In this document: piece after piece, positions 5,984-11,275 of the stretch | How the letters are laid out: every line of letters begins with the position of its first letter | Position numbering within the stretch: position 1 is the first letter of the stretch | From: CAZKVJ01 sp964556225 | Lineage (GTDB): Bacteria > Actinomycetota > Acidimicrobiia > Acidimicrobiales > Ilumatobacteraceae | Direction of reading: 5' to 3' | DNA length: 11,275 nucleotides | Assembly: GCA_964556225.1 (NCBI GenBank) | Contig: CAZKVJ010000041.1 | Location: 1-11,275 of the forward strand | Position numbers and translations under genes: made by a program | Notes under the pieces: model-generated | Told to the model about the DNA's origin: nothing | The model's database searches: none | Seen by the model: the letters and a program-made list of their open reading frames with translations, nothing else

Positions 5984-7438
5984 GTGGCGTCGCGCCGGGT
6001 CCTCGTGACCTCTGCCGCTGTGGCCGGCGCCGCCAGTGCCGCCGCCGCGGCCGGCTATGCCGCGATGCGGGTCGCTCGCGACGGCGGCCGGCGGGCCCGG
6101 GTGACGAGAGCGGCCAGGGTCTGGCGGCTCACCGCTCGCAACAGCCTCCGTCACGCCGCCACCCGGGCACGGGGGCGGGCGCTGGCCGACGAGCGGCGGG
6201 CGGAGCTGGAGCAGCGGGCGGCGATCCGCACGGCGCACGACGTGGTCAACGAGCTCGGCCACATGAAGGGCGCGCTCATGAAGGTCGGCCAGATCGTGAG
6301 CTTCGTGGCGGAGTCGCTCCCTGACGACGTCCAAAGCGTCCTCGCCACGCTGCAGGCCGACGCCCCCCCGATGGCCCCGTCGCTCGCAGAGCAGGTCGTG
6401 GCCGACGAGCTCGGGGCGCCCCCCGACGCGCTGTTCTTGGACTGGGATCCCGTGCCGGTCGCGGCGGCCAGCATCGGACAGGTGCACCGAGCCGTGATGC
6501 CCGACGGCCGCATGGTGGCGGTGAAGGTGCAGTACCCCGGCGTCGGCGACGCCATCACCGCCGACCTGGCCAACGCCGAGCTGCTCTACCCCATGTTCTC
6601 CGCCTTCACCCTGAAGGGGCTCGACAGCAAGGCGCTGGTCGACGAGCTGCGGGCGCGGATGCTCGAGGAGCTCGACTACCGGCGCGAGGCGGCGAACCAG
6701 GCCCACTTCGCCCGCCACTTCGCGGGCCATCCCTTCATCCGGGTCCCCGCCGTGGTGCCCGAGCGCAGCGCCGCTCGGGTCATCACGAGCGAGTGGGCCG
6801 ACGGCTGGACGTGGGCCGAGCTGCTCGAGCGCGCCGACGCCGCCACCCGCCAGCGCGCCGCCGAGGTCGTGTGGCGCTTCTGCCAGCACGCCGTGCACCG
6901 GATGCAGATGTTCAACGGCGACCCCCACCCTGGGAACTACCGCTTCCGCGCCGACGGCACGGTGACGTTCCTCGACTTCGGGATGGTGAAGACCTGGACC
7001 CCGGGCGAGTGGGAGCTGCTCGAGCCCTGCCTCGACGGCATCATCGTCGACCGTGACCCGGTGGCACTGGTGGCGGCGATGGAGTCGGTGGGGTTCCTCA
7101 CCCCGGGCCACGGCCTCGACCCCGCCGAGATCTACGAGTACGTCAGCGCGCCGTACCAGCCGTACCTGTCGGACCGCTTCACGTTCACCCGCGACTGGGT
7201 GCGCGACACGATCCGCACCATCATCGACATGCGTGGCCCGCTCCAGCACGTCATCGAGCAGCTCAACCTGCCGACGAGCTTCGTGATCCTCAACCGGGTG
7301 GTGTGGGGCGTCAGCGCCCTGATGGGCAAGCTCGACGCCGAAGGGCCGTGGCGTTCGATGCTGCTCGAGTACCGCCGGGGCGGGCCACCAGCCACGGCGC
7401 TCGGGTGGGCCGAGGCGAGGTGGGAGGCCCCGAAGTAG
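5984..7438 (+). CDS. ABC1/UbiB-family atypical kinase (AarF-like)
   Basis: Member (484 aa) of the ABC1/ADCK/UbiB protein-kinase-like family, linked in other organisms to isoprenoid-quinone or lipid metabolism at membranes. Seen in order: an Ala-rich N-terminal hydrophobic segment (about 7-30), KVGQ (100-103, the family's KxGQ motif), the Ala-rich nucleotide loop AAAS (160-163), Lys181 in VAVK, the ExD-type motif EELDYRREAAN (228-238), the catalytic loop NGDPHPGN (311-318; Asp313), and the metal-binding DFG (331-333). All hallmark residues are present, so it should be catalytically competent. The GTG start follows GAGG with a 6-nt gap; that ribosome site overlaps the stop of the DksA-like gene. 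An actinobacterium would be expected to make menaquinone, so a classical UbiB role in ubiquinone synthesis is unlikely; the substrate is unknown. Confidence 0.9.
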   Translation: MASRRVLVTSAAVAGAASAAAAAGYAAMRVARDGGRRARVTRAARVWRLTARNSLRHAATRARGRALADERRAELEQRAAIRTAHDVVNELGHMKGALMKVGQIVSFVAESLPDDVQSVLATLQADAPPMAPSLAEQVVADELGAPPDALFLDWDPVPVAAASIGQVHRAVMPDGRMVAVKVQYPGVGDAITADLANAELLYPMFSAFTLKGLDSKALVDELRARMLEELDYRREAANQAHFARHFAGHPFIRVPAVVPERSAARVITSEWADGWTWAELLERADAATRQRAAEVVWRFCQHAVHRMQMFNGDPHPGNYRFRADGTVTFLDFGMVKTWTPGEWELLEPCLDGIIVDRDPVALVAAMESVGFLTPGHGLDPAEIYEYVSAPYQPYLSDRFTFTRDWVRDTIRTIIDMRGPLQHVIEQLNLPTSFVILNRVVWGVSALMGKLDAEGPWRSMLLEYRRGGPPATALGWAEARWEAPK

Positions 7439-7453
7439 GGTGCCGCCCGCACC
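7439..7453 (+). terminator. Short GC stem-loop after the ABC1 kinase gene
   Basis: GGTGC (7439-7443) and GCACC (7449-7453) pair around CGCCC directly after the stop codon; TA on each side could extend the stem past a bulged G. There is no T-tract. It could attenuate readthrough into the next gene, but a 5-bp stem is weak evidence by itself. Confidence 0.3.
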
Positions 7454-7493
7454 TATCGGCCATTCGGCGCACCGACCATCCGCTGGGGGGACC

Positions 7494-8033
7494 ATGACCG
7501 TCGACATCGAGGAGGCGGCCCGGCGATCCGGCGCCTACCGGTGGGTGGAGCTGCGCCTGTTCGAGGCGCTCGGGGCGTGGGCGGCCACGGTGCCCGAGCT
7601 CGAGGCGGCGGCGCTCCTCGGTGCGCACTGCTCCCACCACGCCTGGCACGCCGAGCTGTGGCAGGAGCGGCTGCCCGCCCGCGCCGGGGCGGACGTCGAC
7701 GACCTCACCCGGCCGGCCAACAAGGCCGTCGCCCACTTCATGGACGCCATGGCGGAGCCCGAGCCGACCCTCGAGCGGCTCGTGGGTGCGTACCGCGTGC
7801 TGGCGCCCCGACTGATCACTACCTACTCGCGTCACCGCGCCGCCATCAGCGCGCTGGTCGACGCGCCGACCGCTCGCATCCTCGACTTCGTGCTCCACGA
7901 CGAGATGCAGGACTGGCGCGAGGGTGAAGCCCTGGTCCAGTCGCTCATCGCTACGCCCGACGACGTCCGGCGCACCGCCGAGCACCAGGCCCGGCTGGAG
8001 GCGATCCTCGTCGAGGCCGGCGGGATCGTCTGA
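7494..8033 (+). CDS. Unrecognised His-rich helical protein, possibly ferritin-like
   Basis: A 179-aa, predominantly alpha-helical, soluble protein that I do not recognise by name. Four helices can be outlined: about 5-30 with Glu19 and Glu24; 34-60 with His45, His48, His49, His52 and Glu54; 90-120 with His114; and 125-150 with His135, Asp136, Glu137, Asp140 and Glu143. The placement of Glu/His clusters on helices 1, 2 and 4 resembles diiron ferritin-like four-helix bundles, so metal binding is a fair guess but unproven. No signal peptide or membrane span is seen. GGGGGG ends 3 nt before the ATG (spacer ACC), supporting this start; an in-frame GTG at 7440 lies inside the stem-loop behind the kinase and is less likely. 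It is 55 bp downstream of the kinase and may be co-transcribed. Confidence 0.75.
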   Translation: MTVDIEEAARRSGAYRWVELRLFEALGAWAATVPELEAAALLGAHCSHHAWHAELWQERLPARAGADVDDLTRPANKAVAHFMDAMAEPEPTLERLVGAYRVLAPRLITTYSRHRAAISALVDAPTARILDFVLHDEMQDWREGEALVQSLIATPDDVRRTAEHQARLEAILVEAGGIV

Positions 8034-8049
8034 CCCGCCACCGGCGGGT
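8033..8049 (+). terminator. Stem-loop between the ferritin-like and hydrolase genes
   Basis: ACCCGCC (8033-8039) and GGCGGGT (8043-8049) pair perfectly around an ACC loop. The first base is the last base of the upstream stop codon, and the last base is the first T of the downstream -10 hexamer. No T-tract follows. Confidence 0.45.
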
Positions 8050-8054
8050 ACGGT
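8049..8054 (+). promoter_or_regulatory. Putative -10 box of the epoxide hydrolase gene (leaderless)
   Basis: TACGGT, the same hexamer as in the strong promoter at 4427, lies 6 nt before the ATG at 8061. This is the spacing expected when transcription starts at the A of the start codon. No ribosome site or clear -35 box is visible. Confidence 0.45.
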
Positions 8055-8060
8055 CCGGAC

Positions 8061-9026
8061 ATGACCGACATCCGCGGGCGCACGGCGCACGTCAACGGGG
8101 TGGAGCTCCAGGTGCTGGAGGCGGGCGATCCGACGGCGCCGCCGGTGATCCTTGCGCACGGGTTCCCGGAGTGCGCTCACTCGTGGCGCCACCAGCTGCC
8201 CGCACTCGCCGAGGCTGGTTACCACGTCATCGCACCGGACCAGCGCGGGTACGGCCACTCCAGCAGCCCCCACGACGTCAGCGCCTACGGCATCACCCAT
8301 CTGGCTCACGACCTGCTCGGCCTGCTCGACGAGACCGGCCACCAGCATGCGGTGCTCGTCGGGCACGATTGGGGGGCGATGATCGTCTGGGAGACGGCCC
8401 GCCTGCATCCGGAGCGGGTCCGCGCCGTGGTCGGGGCCAGCGTGCCGTTCACTCCCTGGCCGGCACCCCCCACGCAGCTGATGAAGGCGATGTGGGGTGA
8501 CCGGTTCTTCTACATCCTCTACTTCCAGGAGGTCGGCCCGGCCGATCAGGAGCTCGAGGCCGACGTGACCCGCACCATGCGCTCGTTCCTCTGGGGTGCC
8601 AGCGGCGAGGCGTTCACCGGCCTCCCGCCGGAGATGCCGCCCATGGAGGGAACCGGCCTCCTCGACGTCCTGCCTGAGCCACCGGCCGAGCTGCCGGCCT
8701 GGCTGAGCGAGGACGACCTCGCCGTCTACGTCGAGCGGTTCACGGCCAGCGGGTTCTTCGGGCCGCTCAGCTACTACCGCAACCTCGACGCCAACTACGA
8801 GCTCACGAAGGACCTCGGCGCCGACCGCATCTCCATGCCGTCGTTCTTCATCGGCGGCGAGCGCGACGCCGTCACCGCCGGGCGCCCGGAGTTCATCGAC
8901 GCCATGGCGGGTCTGCTACCGGACTACCGCGGCTCGGTGATCATCCCCCGCGCCGGCCACTGGATCCAGCAGGAGGCGCCGGCGGCGTTCAACGACGCCC
9001 TCCTCGGCTTCCTCGCCACCCTCTGA
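8061..9026 (+). CDS. Epoxide hydrolase-type alpha/beta hydrolase
   Basis: Cytoplasmic alpha/beta hydrolase (321 aa) that probably opens epoxides to diols by an Asp nucleophile. Seen: oxyanion motif HGFPE (33-37), nucleophile Asp103 in GHDWGA, a cap domain with candidate epoxide-activating tyrosines at 154 (LYFQ) and 238 or 239 (SYYRN), acid Asp269 in GERDA, and His300 in AGHWIQQE. The HGxP motif plus two cap tyrosines separates epoxide hydrolases from haloalkane dehalogenases and esterases, and the length is normal for the mycobacterial EphA-like group. No signal peptide is seen. It sits 27 bp after the ferritin-like gene but seems to have its own leaderless promoter. The natural epoxide is unknown; nothing in the neighbours points to a specific catabolic pathway. 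Confidence 0.9.
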   Translation: MTDIRGRTAHVNGVELQVLEAGDPTAPPVILAHGFPECAHSWRHQLPALAEAGYHVIAPDQRGYGHSSSPHDVSAYGITHLAHDLLGLLDETGHQHAVLVGHDWGAMIVWETARLHPERVRAVVGASVPFTPWPAPPTQLMKAMWGDRFFYILYFQEVGPADQELEADVTRTMRSFLWGASGEAFTGLPPEMPPMEGTGLLDVLPEPPAELPAWLSEDDLAVYVERFTASGFFGPLSYYRNLDANYELTKDLGADRISMPSFFIGGERDAVTAGRPEFIDAMAGLLPDYRGSVIIPRAGHWIQQEAPAAFNDALLGFLATL

Positions 9027-9036
9027 CCGCGGAGAT

Positions 9037-9053
9037 CGCGCCACCCTGGCGCG
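9037..9053. terminator. Bidirectional stem-loop between convergent genes
   Basis: CGCGCCA (9037-9043) and TGGCGCG (9047-9053) pair perfectly around CCC. It fills the 36-bp gap between the stop of the hydrolase gene on the plus strand and the stop of the HEXXH protein gene on the minus strand, so it could end both transcripts. No T-tract is present on either side. Confidence 0.5.
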
Positions 9054-9062
9054 CTGGGCGCG

Positions 9063-9770
9063 CTATGTCGTGAGCTCGGCGACGGCGGGGCGGCGCCAGA
9101 CGAGGTCGGTCACGGCGCGCGTCGGTGGCCAGCGGCCGTCGCGCGAGTACGCCCACCACTCGAGCGGGTTGGCGTAGTAGGCGGTGGACTCCACCACCCG
9201 GGCGAGCGGCTCCGGGTCGCGGCCGCTGGTCCGGCGCGCCACCCAGATGCCCAGACCGGCTGCGCCCGCCACGGCCATCCACCCGCCGTAGATCACCGGG
9301 AACAGCGGCCCGAGCGCTCGCGCCTGGCGGACATGGACCGCCTCGTGGCGCTCGACCAGGCGTCGCCGTCGCCGGCCGGATCTGGTGTCAGGGTCGGTGT
9401 CACCCGCACCGGCGATCACGTTGCCGAGCGTGATGGCGAAGCCGCGCCGGGGCACCACTCCCCGGCGGTACACGTGGTACCCCCGGCGCCGGCTGAGCGA
9501 CGGGTCGTAGCCCGGCCGCCCCCTCGCCAGTGCGCCGGCATGAGCAGCGAGCGCCGCCGCCGTCATCGGCAGCGCCCAGGTGCTGTCGAGCACGAAGTCG
9601 GCCACGCCACGGCCGGAACGCCAGTCGTAGATCCCCCGCGTCCCGCTGACCACCCCGTTCAACCCGCCCACGGCGGCACCGACCAACGGGAGGCCGAGCG
9701 GCACCGTGACGAGCGCACCGAGCGCGGCGCCGCCGATCCCGGTGAGCGCAGCCTCGGCGGCGGGCGTCAA
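9063..9770 (-). CDS. HEXXH-motif membrane protein, putative metalloprotease
   Basis: A 235-aa putative membrane protein. Seen: a Gly/Ala-rich hydrophobic hairpin (about 9-43), a second hydrophobic stretch (about 64-82), an Arg-rich run (133-137), the zinc-protease signature HEAVH (142-146) in the wider HEAVHVRQARALGPLF, then a hydrophobic span (about 157-177). The tail has VVESTAYYANPLEWWAY (192-208), where Glu194 or Glu204 might act as a third ligand. The HExxHVxQ wording recalls small bacterial metalloprotease-like domains, but I cannot name the family. The TTG start overlaps the stop of the BI-1 gene (TTGA), with no clear ribosome site, so translation is probably coupled. The frame stays open upstream through the BI-1 gene, but that part is a shadow. 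Protease activity is inferred from the motif only. Confidence 0.75.
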   Translation of the reverse strand: MTPAAEAALTGIGGAALGALVTVPLGLPLVGAAVGGLNGVVSGTRGIYDWRSGRGVADFVLDSTWALPMTAAALAAHAGALARGRPGYDPSLSRRRGYHVYRRGVVPRRGFAITLGNVIAGAGDTDPDTRSGRRRRRLVERHEAVHVRQARALGPLFPVIYGGWMAVAGAAGLGIWVARRTSGRDPEPLARVVESTAYYANPLEWWAYSRDGRWPPTRAVTDLVWRRPAVAELTT

Positions 9771-10624
9771 TTCGAGCGCAGCTTGGACAGCAGGCGCAGG
9801 ATCTCGAGGTACAGCCACACCAGCGTGACCAGCAGCCCGAGCGCCGCGAACCACTCCATCTCCTTCGGCGCCCCCTGCTTCGCGCCCTTCTCGATGAAGT
9901 CGAAGTCGAGCGCCAGGTTGAACGCCGCCAGGCCGGCGACGAAGAAGCTGAACGCGATGCTGAGCGGGCTCGACGAGCTGAGGAACGTGACGTTCGCGCC
10001 GAACAGGCTCATCAGCAGCGTGATGCCGTAGAAGACGGCGATGCCGAGCGTGGCGCCGATCACGATGCGGCGCATCCGGTCGGTGACTTTCAGGATGCGC
10101 GTGCGGTACAGCACCAGCATCACCAAGAACACCCCGGCCGTGGCGCCGATGGCGGCGACGACGATGCCGTCGTACCAGGTGTTGTAGGCCTTGGAGATGG
10201 CCCCCAGCACCACGCCCTGGGCGATGGCGTACACGGGCGCCAGGAACTTCGCCAGGTGAGGCTTGAAGGAGGCGGCGATGACGCAGCCGAACCCGACGAG
10301 GATCCCGATGATGGTCCACGTGGGGAACTCGACGATCTCGTTGCCGAGCGCGTCGGTGGAGGTGCCGACCATCGACCAGCCGACCGTCGCCGCGACCAGG
10401 AGCAGGCCGAACAGCACGAGCGTGGCCGACAGCGTGCCGGTCACCGTCATGGCGCCGTTCACCCAGCGGCTGACCGGTCCGTCGGTGATCGGCGGGTTCC
10501 AGACGGTGGTCGGTGCCGAGCCGCCGCTCGGCGGCGCGAGCGTGCCGGCGCCTCCCGACACCGTGGCGATCTCTCGCTTGACGGCGCCGTCGAACGCCTT
10601 GTCGTTGAGCATCGGGTTGGGCAT
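9767..10624 (-). CDS. Bax inhibitor-1/YccA family membrane protein
   Basis: Multi-spanning membrane protein (285 aa) of the BI-1/YccA (TMBIM) family; members act as pH-sensitive cation leak channels (B. subtilis YetJ) or modulate the FtsH protease (E. coli YccA). Seen: a soluble N-terminal tail of about 55 residues containing a Gly/Pro/Ser/Thr linker, as in actinobacterial members, then about seven hydrophobic segments between residues 57 and 280. The family end signature runs ALDFDFIEKG (238-247) to WLYLEILRLL (270-279). By eye, Asp240 matches the first acidic residue of the YetJ di-aspartate sensor, while the second appears replaced, which needs a proper alignment. The ATG at 10624 follows GGAGG with a 7-nt gap (GGAGG at 10632-10636); an in-frame ATG at 10654 lacks such support. 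It is the first gene of a two-gene unit. Confidence 0.9.
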   Translation of the reverse strand: MPNPMLNDKAFDGAVKREIATVSGGAGTLAPPSGGSAPTTVWNPPITDGPVSRWVNGAMTVTGTLSATLVLFGLLLVAATVGWSMVGTSTDALGNEIVEFPTWTIIGILVGFGCVIAASFKPHLAKFLAPVYAIAQGVVLGAISKAYNTWYDGIVVAAIGATAGVFLVMLVLYRTRILKVTDRMRRIVIGATLGIAVFYGITLLMSLFGANVTFLSSSSPLSIAFSFFVAGLAAFNLALDFDFIEKGAKQGAPKEMEWFAALGLLVTLVWLYLEILRLLSKLRSN

Positions 10625-10642
10625 GGGACCACCTCCACTCCG

Positions 10643-10701
10643 GTGCGCGCACACCGCGTGCTCGCGACGCTACCGGTCGAGTCGACTCCCTGGTGCGCAC
10701 C
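10643..10701. promoter_or_regulatory. Palindrome-rich BI-1 promoter region
   Basis: Three perfect 10-bp palindromes lie within 59 bp: GTGCGCGCAC (10643-10652), GAGTCGACTC (10679-10688) and GGTGCGCACC (10692-10701). On the minus strand TAGCGT (10672-10667) fits a -10 box for the BI-1 gene, with a leader of about 36 nt. The middle palindrome would then lie in the -10/-35 spacer and the last one over the -35 position, as operators often do. No good -35 sequence is visible. The regulator is unknown and GC-rich palindromes also arise by chance. Confidence 0.35.
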
Positions 10702-10792
10702 GGGGCGCTGAACCGGCGCAAGGTGTCGGACCGAGCGATAGCACGGGCGCCTTCATCGCGTCTGACGATGGCTGGGATCAACCTGAGCGCGC

Positions 10793-10824
10793 CAAGAGGA
10801 GGCTCTTGACCTCGTCGGTATGGT
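10793..10824 (+). promoter_or_regulatory. Possible promoter elements of the sigma factor gene
   Basis: An inverted repeat CAAGAG-GAGG-CTCTTG (10793-10808) runs into TTGACC (10806-10811), a good -35 hexamer, but no TANNNT box follows at 16-18 nt. TATGGT (10819-10824) fits a -10 hexamer but lacks a matching -35. Either may belong to a promoter giving a leader of roughly 60-90 nt. The rest of the 10702-10895 spacer shows nothing else recognisable apart from the ribosome site. Confidence 0.3.
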
Positions 10825-10895
10825 GACACCGTTGCGCACCCTGGTGGTGGATCCCCGCACCACCCCACCCCGTCGACCCCTCTGAGGAGCACCCT

Positions 10896-11275
10896 GTGGC
10901 GAAGGATCGTGTCGAGCGAGACGAAGAGGACCTCGTCCGTCTGTACCTCACCGACATCGGCCAGTACACGCTGCTCACCAAGGACGACGAAGTCCGCCTG
11001 GCCAAGGCCATCGAGGCCGGCAAGGCTGCGGCCTCAGAGCTCGAGACCGGCGGCAAGGAGCTGACGGCCACCCGCAAGCGCGAGCTGCGCCGCACCGCCA
11101 AGGAGGGCGAGGACGCCGAGCGGGCGTTCGTGCAGTCGAACCTGCGCCTCGTGGTCTCGATCGCCAAGAAGTACCAGGCGTCCGGGCTGCCGCTGCTCGA
11201 TCTCATCCAAGAGGGCAACCTCGGCCTGATGCACGCGGTCGAGAAGTTCGACTGGCGCAAGGGCTTCAAGTTCTC
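10896..11275 (+). CDS. Sigma-70 factor of SigA/SigB type (5' part only)
   Basis: N-terminal 126 residues of an RNA polymerase sigma factor that directs core enzyme to housekeeping-type promoters; the gene continues past the right edge. Seen: region 1.2 (about 12-43, DLVRLYLTDIGQYTLLT then a charged helix), a short charged linker, and the start of regions 2.1-2.2 (about 82-126) with NLRLVVSIAKKY and LLDLIQEGNLGLMHAVEKFD, the strongly conserved core-binding part of group 1 and 2 sigma factors. The long acidic region 1.1 of many primary sigmas is absent; only about 11 residues precede region 1.2, more like the actinobacterial SigB/HrdB-like group 2 factors. The GTG start has an excellent GAGGAG site (10884-10889) 6 nt upstream. 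It is divergent from the BI-1 gene. Primary versus alternative role cannot be decided from this fragment. Confidence 0.9.
   Translation, partial: MAKDRVERDEEDLVRLYLTDIGQYTLLTKDDEVRLAKAIEAGKAAASELETGGKELTATRKRELRRTAKEGEDAERAFVQSNLRLVVSIAKKYQASGLPLLDLIQEGNLGLMHAVEKFDWRKGFKF

Noticed and set aside
4436..7507. A 1023-codon open frame on the minus strand
   Set aside because: It runs antisense to three well-supported genes, is low complexity and shows no domain; long antisense frames are expected at this GC content.
9063..10892. A 609-codon frame including the HEXXH protein and most of the BI-1 region
   Set aside because: The upstream two thirds is a shadow of the BI-1 gene; the real gene starts at the coupled TTG at 9770.
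10778..11269. Minus-strand 163-codon frame at the right end
   Set aside because: It is antisense to the sigma factor, whose plus-strand frame matches highly conserved region 1.2 and 2 sequence.
1..11275. Search by eye for tRNA, rRNA, CRISPR arrays, insertion sequences, attachment sites and phage or defence genes
   Set aside because: No convincing example was seen; the region looks like ordinary chromosomal backbone.

Overview
The window is very GC-rich, almost fully coding DNA with GTG and TTG starts, 1-11 bp gene overlaps, TANNNT-type -10 boxes close to start codons, and actinobacterial-type protein families. These include an actinobacterial-style Bax inhibitor-1/YccA protein, a Tat-secreted mosaic surface protein and a SigA/SigB-like sigma factor. 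An actinobacterium, plausibly of the class Acidimicrobiia, fits best; the class is inferred from family resemblance and was not tested.

Region 1 (11-4254, minus strand) is a complete CUT1-type ABC importer operon transcribed in the order ATPase, permease, permease, lipoprotein binding protein (ugpC-ugpA-ugpE-ugpB). All four genes overlap. The binding protein matches the UgpB pattern, so sn-glycerol-3-phosphate or a glycerophosphodiester is the likely substrate. Divergent from it, behind a clear promoter at 4404-4432, is a monocistronic gene (4484-5698). It encodes a secreted mosaic protein with an N-terminal coiled coil, a Tat signal, a Gly-rich GVxG repeat region and a C-terminal beta-rich domain. 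It ends in a strong stem-loop (5713-5745).

Region 2 (5787-9026, plus strand) holds a 62-residue TraR-sized DksA-like protein that has lost three of its four zinc ligands, and an ABC1/UbiB-family atypical kinase coupled to it. These are followed by a small unrecognised His-rich helical protein with ferritin-like features and an epoxide-hydrolase-type alpha/beta hydrolase. Short GC stem-loops without T-tracts follow most of these genes. The hydrolase gene looks leaderless, and its -10 box touches the preceding hairpin.

Region 3 (9063-10624, minus strand) is a two-gene unit: a Bax inhibitor-1/YccA membrane protein followed, with a TTGA overlap, by a membrane protein carrying an HEXXH motif. Divergent from it, across a 271-bp spacer rich in 10-bp palindromes, begins a sigma-70 factor of the SigA/SigB type that runs off the right edge.

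Most of the window is ordinary chromosomal housekeeping. The parts most worth a second look are the BI-1/HEXXH pair, the zinc-less DksA-like protein, the mosaic Tat protein and the compact leaderless promoters. No tRNA, rRNA, CRISPR array, insertion sequence or phage gene was seen. No gene-free stretch exceeds 300 bases.
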